Below are positions 1 to 5,822 of a stretch of 18,022 bases of DNA, in pieces; within the stretch, counting starts at the first letter, position 1; each line of letters starts with the position of its first letter. Below the pieces are notes generated by a model. The model was given only the letters and a program-made list of their open reading frames with translations. It made no database searches and was not told the DNA's origin. Origin of the DNA: Candidatus Albibeggiatoa sp. nov. BB20 (lineage in GTDB: Bacteria > Pseudomonadota > Gammaproteobacteria > Beggiatoales > Beggiatoaceae); assembly GCA_016744725.1 (NCBI GenBank), contig JADGDW010000098.1:1-18022 (forward strand), given 5' to 3'. The position numbers were made by a program, and so were the translations under genes.

Positions 1-209
1 TTTAAACCCTGATCGAAAATGGTTATTAGTTCTAACTCGTAAAATATAACGATTTTTTTTTAATTCTTTAAAATTATTAGGAGATAACTGATCTAATAAC
101 TCATTAAATGCTACATAAGTTCTTCTCTCAGAACCCCTTTTAAAGAACGTACCACAAGAACTATTTTTTAAAACTCTACCTCTTAAAGTAGAAATATTTA
201 AAAAAACAT
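1..209 (-). CDS. Unrecognised partial ORF, start out of frame at a T7 run
   Basis: I do not recognise this protein. On the minus strand the frame that reaches base 1 is open for more than 80 codons (from a TAG near 256 to the edge), which is long for such AT-rich DNA, but it has no in-frame ATG, GTG or TTG. A good start lies in another frame: ATG at 209-207 with AAGGA (223-219) nine bases upstream. From that ATG the reading is Met-Phe-Phe-stop, because it runs into seven T (206-200). One extra T would give Met-Phe-Phe-Leu-Asn-Ile and continue to the edge. The product is basic and rich in Arg, Lys and Asn, with no obvious membrane segment in the visible 66 or so residues. It is divergent from the LysR gene, so it could be its target. 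It may be a pseudogene, a homopolymer sequencing error or a slippage-expressed gene. The C-terminus is outside the window. Confidence 0.4.
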
Positions 210-274
210 TACGCGGTTTCCTTACTATATTAAAATATTTTATAGACCCACAAGTCTTCTATAAGGATTTGTTT

Positions 275-1195
275 ATGTATATGACTTTACGCCAATTAAC
301 TCTATTTGAGGCGGTGGCGCGTCACTTAAGCTTTACCCGTGCAGCGGCCGAAATGTGTCTAACCCAGCCTGCGGTTTCAACTCAAATTAAGCAACTCGAA
401 AGTCATATCGGGACTCCTTTGTTTGAACAAATTGGCAAAAAAATCTATTTAACTCAAGCAGGAAAAGAATTATACGAAGCCTGTCATGATATTTTTGATC
501 GCATCGAAATGCTGGAAATGACGCTGAATGAATTACAAGGCACGGTGAAAGGCACGCTGAAAATATCGGTGGTAACGACGGCAACTTATTTTATTCCACA
601 TATTTTAAGCACTTTTCTCAAGCGTTATCCTGAAGTCAATATCCGTTTGAATGTCACCAATCGCACTCAAATCTTGCAACGCCTTGCAGACAATGAAGAT
701 GATTTAGTGATTATGGGTCAAGTGCCTGAGCAGCTTAATGTGAAAATCCATCAATTTTTAGATAATCCATTGGTTGTACTAGCAAAACCAAGTCATCCAT
801 TGGCAGGTGAACGTAATATCCCATTAGAAAAATTAGCCAATGAAATCTTTTTAGTCCGTGAACATGGCTCAGGTACACGTTTGGCGATGAGTCGTTGTTT
901 TGATGAGCATAATCTCACTTTAAAAACAGGGATGGAATTAGGCAGCAGTGAAGCGATTAAACAAGGCGTTATTGCAGGCTTAGGCTTATCGGTTTTATCA
1001 CGTCACACTTTATCATTAGAATTATCCGCCAATATGATTACCATGTTAGATGTGAAAAATTTTCCATTAATGCGCCATTGGTATGCTGTACATTTAACAG
1101 AGAAAAAACTATCTCTTGTCGCGCGTACTTTCTTGGATTTCTTAACCACAGAAACGAAAGAAATTGTCCAAAAAATTGACGTGCATCAGCAATAA
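275..1195 (+). CDS. LysR-family transcriptional regulator, CbbR-like
   Basis: This is a DNA-binding regulator of the LysR family, about 306 residues, the usual length. Residues 3-62 form the winged helix-turn-helix; LRQLTLFEAVARHLSFTRAA followed by LTQPAVSTQIKQLE is very close to CbbR, the activator of Calvin-cycle operons. Residues from about 90 to 295 are the two-lobed effector-binding domain, with the typical HGSGTR and EAIKQGVIAGLGLSVLS segments. ATG 275 was chosen because AAGG at 263-266 lies eight bases upstream; ATG 281 is also possible, and a TTG at 269 is too close to that site. No cbb, cys or other classic target gene adjoins it; its divergent neighbour is the unrecognised ORF at 1-209. 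The family is certain. The CbbR assignment rests on N-terminal similarity from memory, and CysB-like or other sulfur or nitrogen regulators remain possible. Confidence 0.9.
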   Translation: MYMTLRQLTLFEAVARHLSFTRAAAEMCLTQPAVSTQIKQLESHIGTPLFEQIGKKIYLTQAGKELYEACHDIFDRIEMLEMTLNELQGTVKGTLKISVVTTATYFIPHILSTFLKRYPEVNIRLNVTNRTQILQRLADNEDDLVIMGQVPEQLNVKIHQFLDNPLVVLAKPSHPLAGERNIPLEKLANEIFLVREHGSGTRLAMSRCFDEHNLTLKTGMELGSSEAIKQGVIAGLGLSVLSRHTLSLELSANMITMLDVKNFPLMRHWYAVHLTEKKLSLVARTFLDFLTTETKEIVQKIDVHQQ

Positions 1196-1972
1196 TTACC
1201 CGATGCGGTAAGGTAGCCACTGTCCTTGTCCAGCTTGATAACCCTGTTGCAAACTGCGATAAGTCAGTTGTTGCGCCGCTTCTACTGCATTTGGTATTGA
1301 TTTTCCTTGTGCGATATAACCCGCAAGACTTGCCGCCAAGGTACAACCTGAACCATGATAGCTTGCTGGCAATCTGTCCCATTGTAAGCTTTGCACACAT
1401 CGTTGCTGATGATATAAGCGATTAATTACTGAGTCCGTATCATCATGCGTCCCTGTCAAACACACCCATTCACAGCCTTTCTTCTGTAACTCACTTGCTG
1501 CCCATTGCCAATCATTGAAACCTGTTAATTTTTGTATTTCCTGCGTATTGGGTGTCATCACCGTTGTATATGGCACAATCAAATTGAGTAACGCATTTTG
1601 TATGCTTTGATTGGATAAATTTTGCCCACCACCCGCTGCTAAAATAGGATCAAAAATGACAGGAAGTAAGGGATAAGTGTGTAAAATCTGTGAAACCGCT
1701 TCAATTGCCCCTAAACTGCCCAATAAACCTAATTTAATTGCAGCAATCGGCATATCTGTTACAACGGACTCAGCTTGTTGCAAAATATGATTTTTTTCGA
1801 TAGGCAGAATCTGATACACATTGCGGGTATCTTGAATCGTGGTACAAGTGACAACGGGAGCAATATGGCAGCCTGTGAGGGCAAGTGCTTGAGTATCTGC
1901 ACATAATCCTGCGCCACCCGTAGGATCATTGCCAGCAAAAACAAGGACAATCGGTAGTTGAGTATTTTGCAT
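1196..1972 (-). CDS. thiD: Hydroxymethylpyrimidine/phosphomethylpyrimidine kinase
   Basis: ThiD phosphorylates hydroxymethylpyrimidine and then its monophosphate to give HMP-PP for thiamine synthesis in the cytoplasm. The protein has the ribokinase-like fold signatures: AGNDPTGGAGL near the N-terminus, a central FDPILAAGGG segment, and HGSGCTLAASLAGYIAQG, the anion hole with the catalytic-loop Cys, near the C-terminus. At 258 residues it matches the family. The frame stays open upstream to a TTG at 2065, but that would add 31 unrelated residues and overlap the rubredoxin gene. ATG 1972 gives the standard N-terminus, although the upstream ribosome site is weak. Its stop codon directly abuts that of the convergent LysR gene (TAA then TTA at 1193-1198). 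It diverges from rubredoxin with 51 bases between starts, a pairing I recall as common in gammaproteobacteria. The usual final loop GTGC is GSGC here. Confidence 0.93.
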   Translation of the reverse strand: MQNTQLPIVLVFAGNDPTGGAGLCADTQALALTGCHIAPVVTCTTIQDTRNVYQILPIEKNHILQQAESVVTDMPIAAIKLGLLGSLGAIEAVSQILHTYPLLPVIFDPILAAGGGQNLSNQSIQNALLNLIVPYTTVMTPNTQEIQKLTGFNDWQWAASELQKKGCEWVCLTGTHDDTDSVINRLYHQQRCVQSLQWDRLPASYHGSGCTLAASLAGYIAQGKSIPNAVEAAQQLTYRSLQQGYQAGQGQWLPYRIG

Positions 1973-2023
1973 AATTTCGGTATGGTACGCGGTCGTTATG
2001 TAGTTGACTAAGGAAGTATGACA

Positions 2024-2200
2024 ATGGCTAACAATTATAAAAAGTATGTTTGTGTCATTTGCCAATATATTTATGACGAAGCAGTTGGCGATCCTGGTAC
2101 AGGTATTGTTGCAGGTACATTATGGGCTGACGTGCCAGATAGCTGGTTATGTCCTGAATGTAACGTAGGCAAAGGTGATTTTCAAGTCGTTGAAGAATAA
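2024..2200 (+). CDS. Rubredoxin
   Basis: This is a small cytoplasmic electron carrier of 58 residues, the normal size. Iron is bound by four Cys in two knuckles: CVIC within YVCVICQYIYDEAVGDP, and CPEC within WLCPECNVGKGDF. The conserved aromatic core (Tyr, Trp, Trp, Phe) is present. ATG 2024 is preferred over ATG 2018 because the Shine-Dalgarno AAGGA at 2010-2014 is nine bases from 2024 but only three from 2018. The electron acceptor cannot be told from the window; no rubredoxin reductase or alkane hydroxylase is next to it. The gene diverges from thiD, so the two promoters must fit into or next to about 50 bases. Confidence 0.95.
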   Translation: MANNYKKYVCVICQYIYDEAVGDPGTGIVAGTLWADVPDSWLCPECNVGKGDFQVVEE

Positions 2201-2232
2201 ACTTTAAGCTAGTATTTTTCAACTATTGAAGA

Positions 2233-2294
2233 TTGGCAGCTCCGACAATAATCAAGACATTATATTTAAAAATCGCGGGCTGCCAGCCTTTTTT
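2233..2294 (+). terminator. Probable terminator after rubredoxin, possibly from a decayed repeat
   Basis: TGGCAGC (2234-2240) can pair with GCTGCCA (2279-2285) across a long loop. Alternatively GGCT-gcc-AGCC forms a short hairpin (2278-2288). Both are followed directly by six T (2289-2294). The position, 33-94 bases past the rubredoxin stop, suits termination. The arrangement of GGCAG, an AT-rich middle, GCCAG, and then GACTAT about 22 bases on resembles the 116-bp elements at 9899 and 17413, so this may be an eroded copy. That link is weak. Confidence 0.4.
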
Positions 2295-2408
2295 CCTGCC
2301 TTTTATTGACTATTATATCGATACTTATAAATAAGCTTTTGAAAAATACCCACACTTACACGATAATACGTGCTTAATAACTGAGTCATTTACCGAAAAG
2401 AGAATACT

Positions 2409-3500
2409 ATGGGTTTTAAATGTGGCATTGTTGGTTTACCTAACGTAGGCAAATCCACTTTATTTAACGCACTAACTGAAGCAGATATCCAAGCAGAAAA
2501 CTATCCCTTTTGTACGATTGATCCTAATGTTGGTGTGGTTGCCATGCCAGATAAGCGTTTAGATGCACTCAGCGAAATTGTCAAACCACAGAAAACCCTC
2601 CCAACTACCATGGAGTTTGTTGATATTGCAGGCTTGGTGGCGGGTGCGTCCAAAGGGGAAGGTCTAGGTAATCAGTTTTTAGCCAATATTCGTGAAACGC
2701 AGGCGATTGCGCATGTTGTGCGCTGCTTTGATAATGATGATGTGATTCACGTTGCTGGCAAAGTTAATCCGTTATCAGATATTGAAGTGATTAACACCGA
2801 GCTTTCTTTATCTGATTTGGATGCGGTTGAGCGTGCTACACTAAAAATCAGTAAGCAAACTAAGAGTGGCAACAAAGAAGCAATTGCTAAAAAGGCATTG
2901 TTTGAAAAAGTATCAGCCCATTTAAATGAAAATTTACCCGTTCGTGCACTGGAATTAACTACAGATGAACAGGCGCAACTTGCTGAATTACATTTATTAA
3001 CTGTAAAACCCACTTTATATATTGCCAATGTCAATGAAGATGGGTTTGAAAACAATCCTTATTTAGATCAAGTACGTGAATTAGCTATAGAAGAAAATGC
3101 AATCGTTGTCCCTGTCTGTGCAGCAACTGAAGCGGAATTGATTGGTTTAGATGCGGAAGAGCAAATCGAATTTTTACAAGAAATGGGGATGGAAGAACCG
3201 GGTTTAAATCGGGTGATTCATGCAGGTTACAGTTTATTAGGCTTACAAACCTATTTCACCGCAGGCGAGAAAGAAGTACGTGCTTGGACAGTCAGAATCG
3301 GCGCAACTGCACCACAAGCCGCCGCCGTTATTCATACTGATTTTGAGCGTGGTTTTATTCGTGCTGAGGTGGTTGGCTATGATGATTTTATTGGCTGCAA
3401 AGGTGAACAAGGTGCAAAAGAAGTGGGTAAATGGCGATTAGAAGGCAAGGAATATATTGTGCAAGATGGCGACGTAATGCACTTTAGATTTAATGTTTAA
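2409..3500 (+). CDS. ychF: Redox-regulated ATPase YchF (Obg-like ATPase, OLA1 family)
   Basis: YchF is a ribosome-associated P-loop NTPase of the Obg superfamily that prefers ATP and is linked to stress responses and translation. At 363 residues it is the expected length. The P-loop GLPNVGKST is at residues 9-17, the switch/G3 region DIAGLVAGASKGEGLGNQFL at about 75-94, and the altered G4 motif NVNE replaces NKxD, the known basis of reduced GTP specificity. The C-terminal TGS domain starts at FFTAGEKEVRAWTVR-like sequence (YFTAGEKEVRAWT here) and ends with the family's QDGDVMHFRFNV. An AAGAGA stretch lies about six bases before the ATG. A TTGACT-like element (2306-2311) and an AT-rich TTATAAA (2325-2331) lie upstream but are poorly spaced. 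The gene stands alone and ends at the hairpin at 3530-3566. Confidence 0.97.
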   Translation: MGFKCGIVGLPNVGKSTLFNALTEADIQAENYPFCTIDPNVGVVAMPDKRLDALSEIVKPQKTLPTTMEFVDIAGLVAGASKGEGLGNQFLANIRETQAIAHVVRCFDNDDVIHVAGKVNPLSDIEVINTELSLSDLDAVERATLKISKQTKSGNKEAIAKKALFEKVSAHLNENLPVRALELTTDEQAQLAELHLLTVKPTLYIANVNEDGFENNPYLDQVRELAIEENAIVVPVCAATEAELIGLDAEEQIEFLQEMGMEEPGLNRVIHAGYSLLGLQTYFTAGEKEVRAWTVRIGATAPQAAAVIHTDFERGFIRAEVVGYDDFIGCKGEQGAKEVGKWRLEGKEYIVQDGDVMHFRFNV

Positions 3501-3529
3501 ATAGTGTAAAAAACATCGCTTTTAGTGCT

Positions 3530-3566
3530 ACTCCCAAACGAGGTTTGGGAGTCAGATCGTTTTTTT
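3530..3566 (+). terminator. Intrinsic terminator of ychF
   Basis: A perfect 10-bp stem, ACTCCCAAAC / GTTTGGGAGT, with a GAG loop (3530-3552), is followed seven bases later by seven T (3560-3566). It lies 30 bases past the ychF stop. It sits between ychF and the convergent TauE gene and could act in both directions. The stem sequence recurs in the hairpin at 11864-11892. Confidence 0.8.
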
Positions 3567-3612
3567 AATCTAGGGCTATCCATCTATAAGTCATTTTTTT
3601 CAATAACATATC

Positions 3613-4404
3613 CTAACTTAACAACATCTGAATGCCGACTACGCATAATAAAATAGCAAAGACTCGTTTTAAATGCTTAATTGGAATCGTATGGGCTAAT
3701 TTCGCACCGACAGGCGCAAATAGCATACTGGTTGGCACAATAGCGATAAATGCGGGTAAATAGACATAACCTAATGACCATTCTGGTAATTCTTCCAAAC
3801 CCCAGCCTGTCACAATAAATCCAACTGCGCCTGCTAAAGCAATCGGTAAACCACAAGTGCTTGAAGTCGCAACCGCATTACGAATCGGCACATTGCACCA
3901 AGTCAAAAAAGGCACGGTTAACGTACCACCACCGATACCCACAATGGCAGAAATACTGCCAATCACTGTACCTGCTACATTTAATCCCAATAGTTTAGGT
4001 AATTTATGACCTGCAGGCGGATCAATATTAAGCAACATTTTAATCGCTGATAACAAAACGAAAATAGCAAAAAATATCTTTAATTCTCGATGTGGCAAAG
4101 CATCGGCAATCACCGCGCCTAATAATGCTCCAACAATCAATCCTGGAATAATATTGCGCACAATATCCCAATGTATTGCACCATGTCGTTGATGGGCAAT
4201 GATTGATGAAATCGCTGTCACAACAATGGTCGCCAGCGATGTACCAATCGCAATATGTAACAAATAATGAGCTGGAAAATCTAAATTCTGACCAAAAATC
4301 CATACAATAACAGGGACAATGACCAAGCCTCCGCCCACACCAAGCAAACCCGCTAAAATACCTGCGACAATCCCTAATATTAATAAACTGATAATAACTT
4401 CCAA
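3613..4404 (-). CDS. TauE/SafE-family membrane permease
   Basis: This is an integral inner-membrane protein of 263 residues with about eight hydrophobic segments. It belongs to the TauE/SafE family (formerly DUF81), proposed to export sulfite, sulfoacetate or other organosulfur anions. The two family repeats show clearly: GLLGVGGGLVIVPVIVW near the N-terminus and IVGIGGGTLTVPFLTW near the middle. The start is a TTG at 4404-4402; an AGGAG (4416-4412) sits seven bases upstream and no in-frame ATG is better placed. It is the last gene of the four-gene operon, 24 bases after the DUF5989-like gene, so it is probably cotranscribed with the SxtJ/DUF5989 pair. The substrate is unknown, and sulfur chemistry is inferred from the family only. 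It converges on ychF. Confidence 0.9.
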   Translation of the reverse strand: MEVIISLLILGIVAGILAGLLGVGGGLVIVPVIVWIFGQNLDFPAHYLLHIAIGTSLATIVVTAISSIIAHQRHGAIHWDIVRNIIPGLIVGALLGAVIADALPHRELKIFFAIFVLLSAIKMLLNIDPPAGHKLPKLLGLNVAGTVIGSISAIVGIGGGTLTVPFLTWCNVPIRNAVATSSTCGLPIALAGAVGFIVTGWGLEELPEWSLGYVYLPAFIAIVPTSMLFAPVGAKLAHTIPIKHLKRVFAILLCVVGIQMLLS

Positions 4405-4428
4405 TATTAGACTCCTAAACAGTAATGT

Positions 4429-4581
4429 TTAAAACAAGGTATAAATAAATGGCGCAACAGCCGAACCTTGACTAAATACAATAATGCCGCCAAGCAATAA
4501 CATGACGATAATGATGGGAGCGAGCCAGAACTTTTTGCGCTCTTTCATAAAATCCCATAAATCTTTAAATAATTCTAACAT
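4429..4581 (-). CDS. DUF5989-like small membrane protein (50 aa)
   Basis: This is a 50-residue protein beginning MLELFKDLWDFMKERKKFWL, then one hydrophobic segment (about residues 20-37, APIIIVMLLLGGIIVF), and ending SAVAPFIYTLF. The layout of an amphipathic KERKKFWL stretch, one transmembrane helix and a short APFIYTLF tail matches the DUF5989 (SaxN-like) family as I recall it. Members are usually encoded next to SxtJ-type membrane proteins. Its ATG overlaps the SxtJ stop by one base (TGATG, 4583-4579) and no Shine-Dalgarno precedes it, so translation is probably coupled. The function is unknown. The SxtJ/DUF5989 pair is typically found with carbamoyltransferases or exopolysaccharide genes, none of which are visible here. 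Confidence 0.8.
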   Translation of the reverse strand: MLELFKDLWDFMKERKKFWLAPIIIVMLLLGGIIVFSQGSAVAPFIYTLF

Positions 4582-4967
4582 CAGAAAGGACGCTCTATAT
4601 GTTTAATTGGACGAGGTTTTGATAGAGTGCGATAGCTTGTTAATTCAGGCTGTTTTGCGGCTAATTTTAGCGGCTGATAACCAAACCCGCGCATGATTAA
4701 AGCCAATGGTGTTATCAAAAAATAAAACAAAACACCTAAAATCACTCGAGTATTGACCCAGCCTAACACATCACCAATCCGCATCCATAAGCTAAATACA
4801 GGTTGTAATGCCAACGGCAAAATCAGTGCAAAACCAGTAAAAATCGCCGCAATAATCCAAGGCGCAACAGGATACGGTTTAGCAAATAAGAAGGGCAACA
4901 ACAGCCCAAATAAGCCAGCAATCATGCCAGCCATAATCAAACCAAATTCACGTAATTGTTTTTGCAT
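4581..4967 (-). CDS. SxtJ-family membrane protein
   Basis: This is a 128-residue membrane protein with three to four hydrophobic segments: about residues 10-28, 36-57, and 72-92. A basic, proline-containing tail follows (QPLKLAAKQPELTSYRTLSKPRPIKHIERPF region). The pattern WMRIGDVLGWVNTRVILGVLFYFLITPLALIMR is the hallmark of the SxtJ family, named after a gene in the saxitoxin cluster; its biochemical role is unknown. The start ATG 4967 follows a GAGTGAG stretch. It lies 31 bases after the phosphatase gene and overlaps the DUF5989 gene by one base, so these are an operon. A role in assembling or exporting a surface or small-molecule product is only a guess from family context. Confidence 0.85.
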   Translation of the reverse strand: MQKQLREFGLIMAGMIAGLFGLLLPFLFAKPYPVAPWIIAAIFTGFALILPLALQPVFSLWMRIGDVLGWVNTRVILGVLFYFLITPLALIMRGFGYQPLKLAAKQPELTSYRTLSKPRPIKHIERPF

Positions 4968-4998
4968 AACTCACTCTTTATAAATTAAATATCCCAAC

Positions 4999-5634
4999 TT
5001 AACTATCATCAAGTGCCGTCATATTTTGTAAGTGGCTCAAATCACCCCAACTTTCCAATATCCAACGCCCTTTGTGATGCGAAAAAACATTGAGGCTGGT
5101 ATTCAATAACACAAAGTTACGCGGCGTACTCAAAGGCACACCCACAACGGTTTTAAACAAGCAAGTCAAGACACCGCCATGAGTCACAATCAAAATTTTA
5201 CCTTGTTTATGCTGTGAAACCAATTGATTAAAACAATCCATACTGCGCTGACAAAATTGCACCAAACTTTCACCCTCAGGAATTTCATAATCAGGTTTAT
5301 AATTTAAATAAGGCTTGGCTTCTACAGGAAATTTTTCAGCCAATTCCTTACGGGTATGACCTTGAAAAATCCCTAAATGCCGTTCTCGCAGTTGAGGTTC
5401 AAGCGTAATCGGACAATGTTTTTCAGAAGCAATATTTTCAGCCGTCACCCGAGCTCGAGTTAAATCGCTGGCATAAATTGCATCAAAATCATGATGTTTC
5501 AAATTCTCACCTAAGGCTTGAGCCTGAGCAATACCCTTTGGGGTTAATTGGCTATCCAAATGCCCTTGCAAACGCTGTTCTTTATTCCAAGTTGTCTCCC
5601 CATGACGGACGACGAATACTTGTGTTGGTTTCAT
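4999..5634 (-). CDS. Histidine phosphatase family protein (GpmB/CobC-like)
   Basis: This is a cytoplasmic phosphatase of the 2-His branch, about 211 residues. The phosphohistidine motif RHGETTWN is at residues 10-17. SDLTRARVTAE, an acid/base Glu region (RERHLGIFQGH), and the second catalytic His in VTHGGVL follow in the usual order. The substrate cannot be told; it could act on phosphosugars, act as an alpha-ribazole phosphatase (CobC), or be a misannotated cofactor-dependent phosphoglycerate mutase. ATG 5634 (MKPTQVFVVRHGE) gives the normal N-terminus. ATG 5652 adds six residues, and neither start has a good Shine-Dalgarno. It is the first gene of the operon with SxtJ, DUF5989 and TauE. It diverges from recB, with 188 bases between. 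Confidence 0.88.
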   Translation of the reverse strand: MKPTQVFVVRHGETTWNKEQRLQGHLDSQLTPKGIAQAQALGENLKHHDFDAIYASDLTRARVTAENIASEKHCPITLEPQLRERHLGIFQGHTRKELAEKFPVEAKPYLNYKPDYEIPEGESLVQFCQRSMDCFNQLVSQHKQGKILIVTHGGVLTCLFKTVVGVPLSTPRNFVLLNTSLNVFSHHKGRWILESWGDLSHLQNMTALDDS

Positions 5635-5763
5635 AAGATTTACGCAGTTCATAAAAATGTCGTTAGCATAGACATCTTATATTGCATTGTCTAGTTACAA
5701 ACTTGGTCTCGCAAATAGAGTCACCATGATTTTAAAATGACAACTAATCCTGATTAAAATCGC

Positions 5764-5769
5764 TATAAT
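5764..5769 (+). promoter_or_regulatory. Possible -10 box for recB
   Basis: A perfect TATAAT lies 54 bases before the recB start. No convincing -35 hexamer is found at 16-18 bases; the nearest TTGACA-like match is ATGACA at 5737-5742, with a 21-base spacer. This is low confidence. Confidence 0.3.
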
Positions 5770-5822
5770 GGCTTATAAACAACCTTATCTAGCAAAAACT
5801 GTTTAAGAATTAGAAAATTAAC

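Noticed and set aside
1038..1400. 120-residue minus-strand ORF spanning the LysR and thiD ends
   Set aside because: It runs through two well-supported genes in other frames; no family resemblance.
1973..2065. N-terminal extension of thiD from a TTG at 2065
   Set aside because: It would overlap rubredoxin and adds 31 residues with no match to ThiD; ATG 1972 gives the family N-terminus.
4040..4303. 87-residue minus-strand ORF inside the TauE gene
   Set aside because: It lies wholly within the clear TauE/SafE gene in another frame and has no domain or ribosome site.
4753..4983. 76-residue plus-strand ORF opposite the SxtJ gene
   Set aside because: It is the antisense shadow of a recognised membrane-protein gene, with no Shine-Dalgarno.
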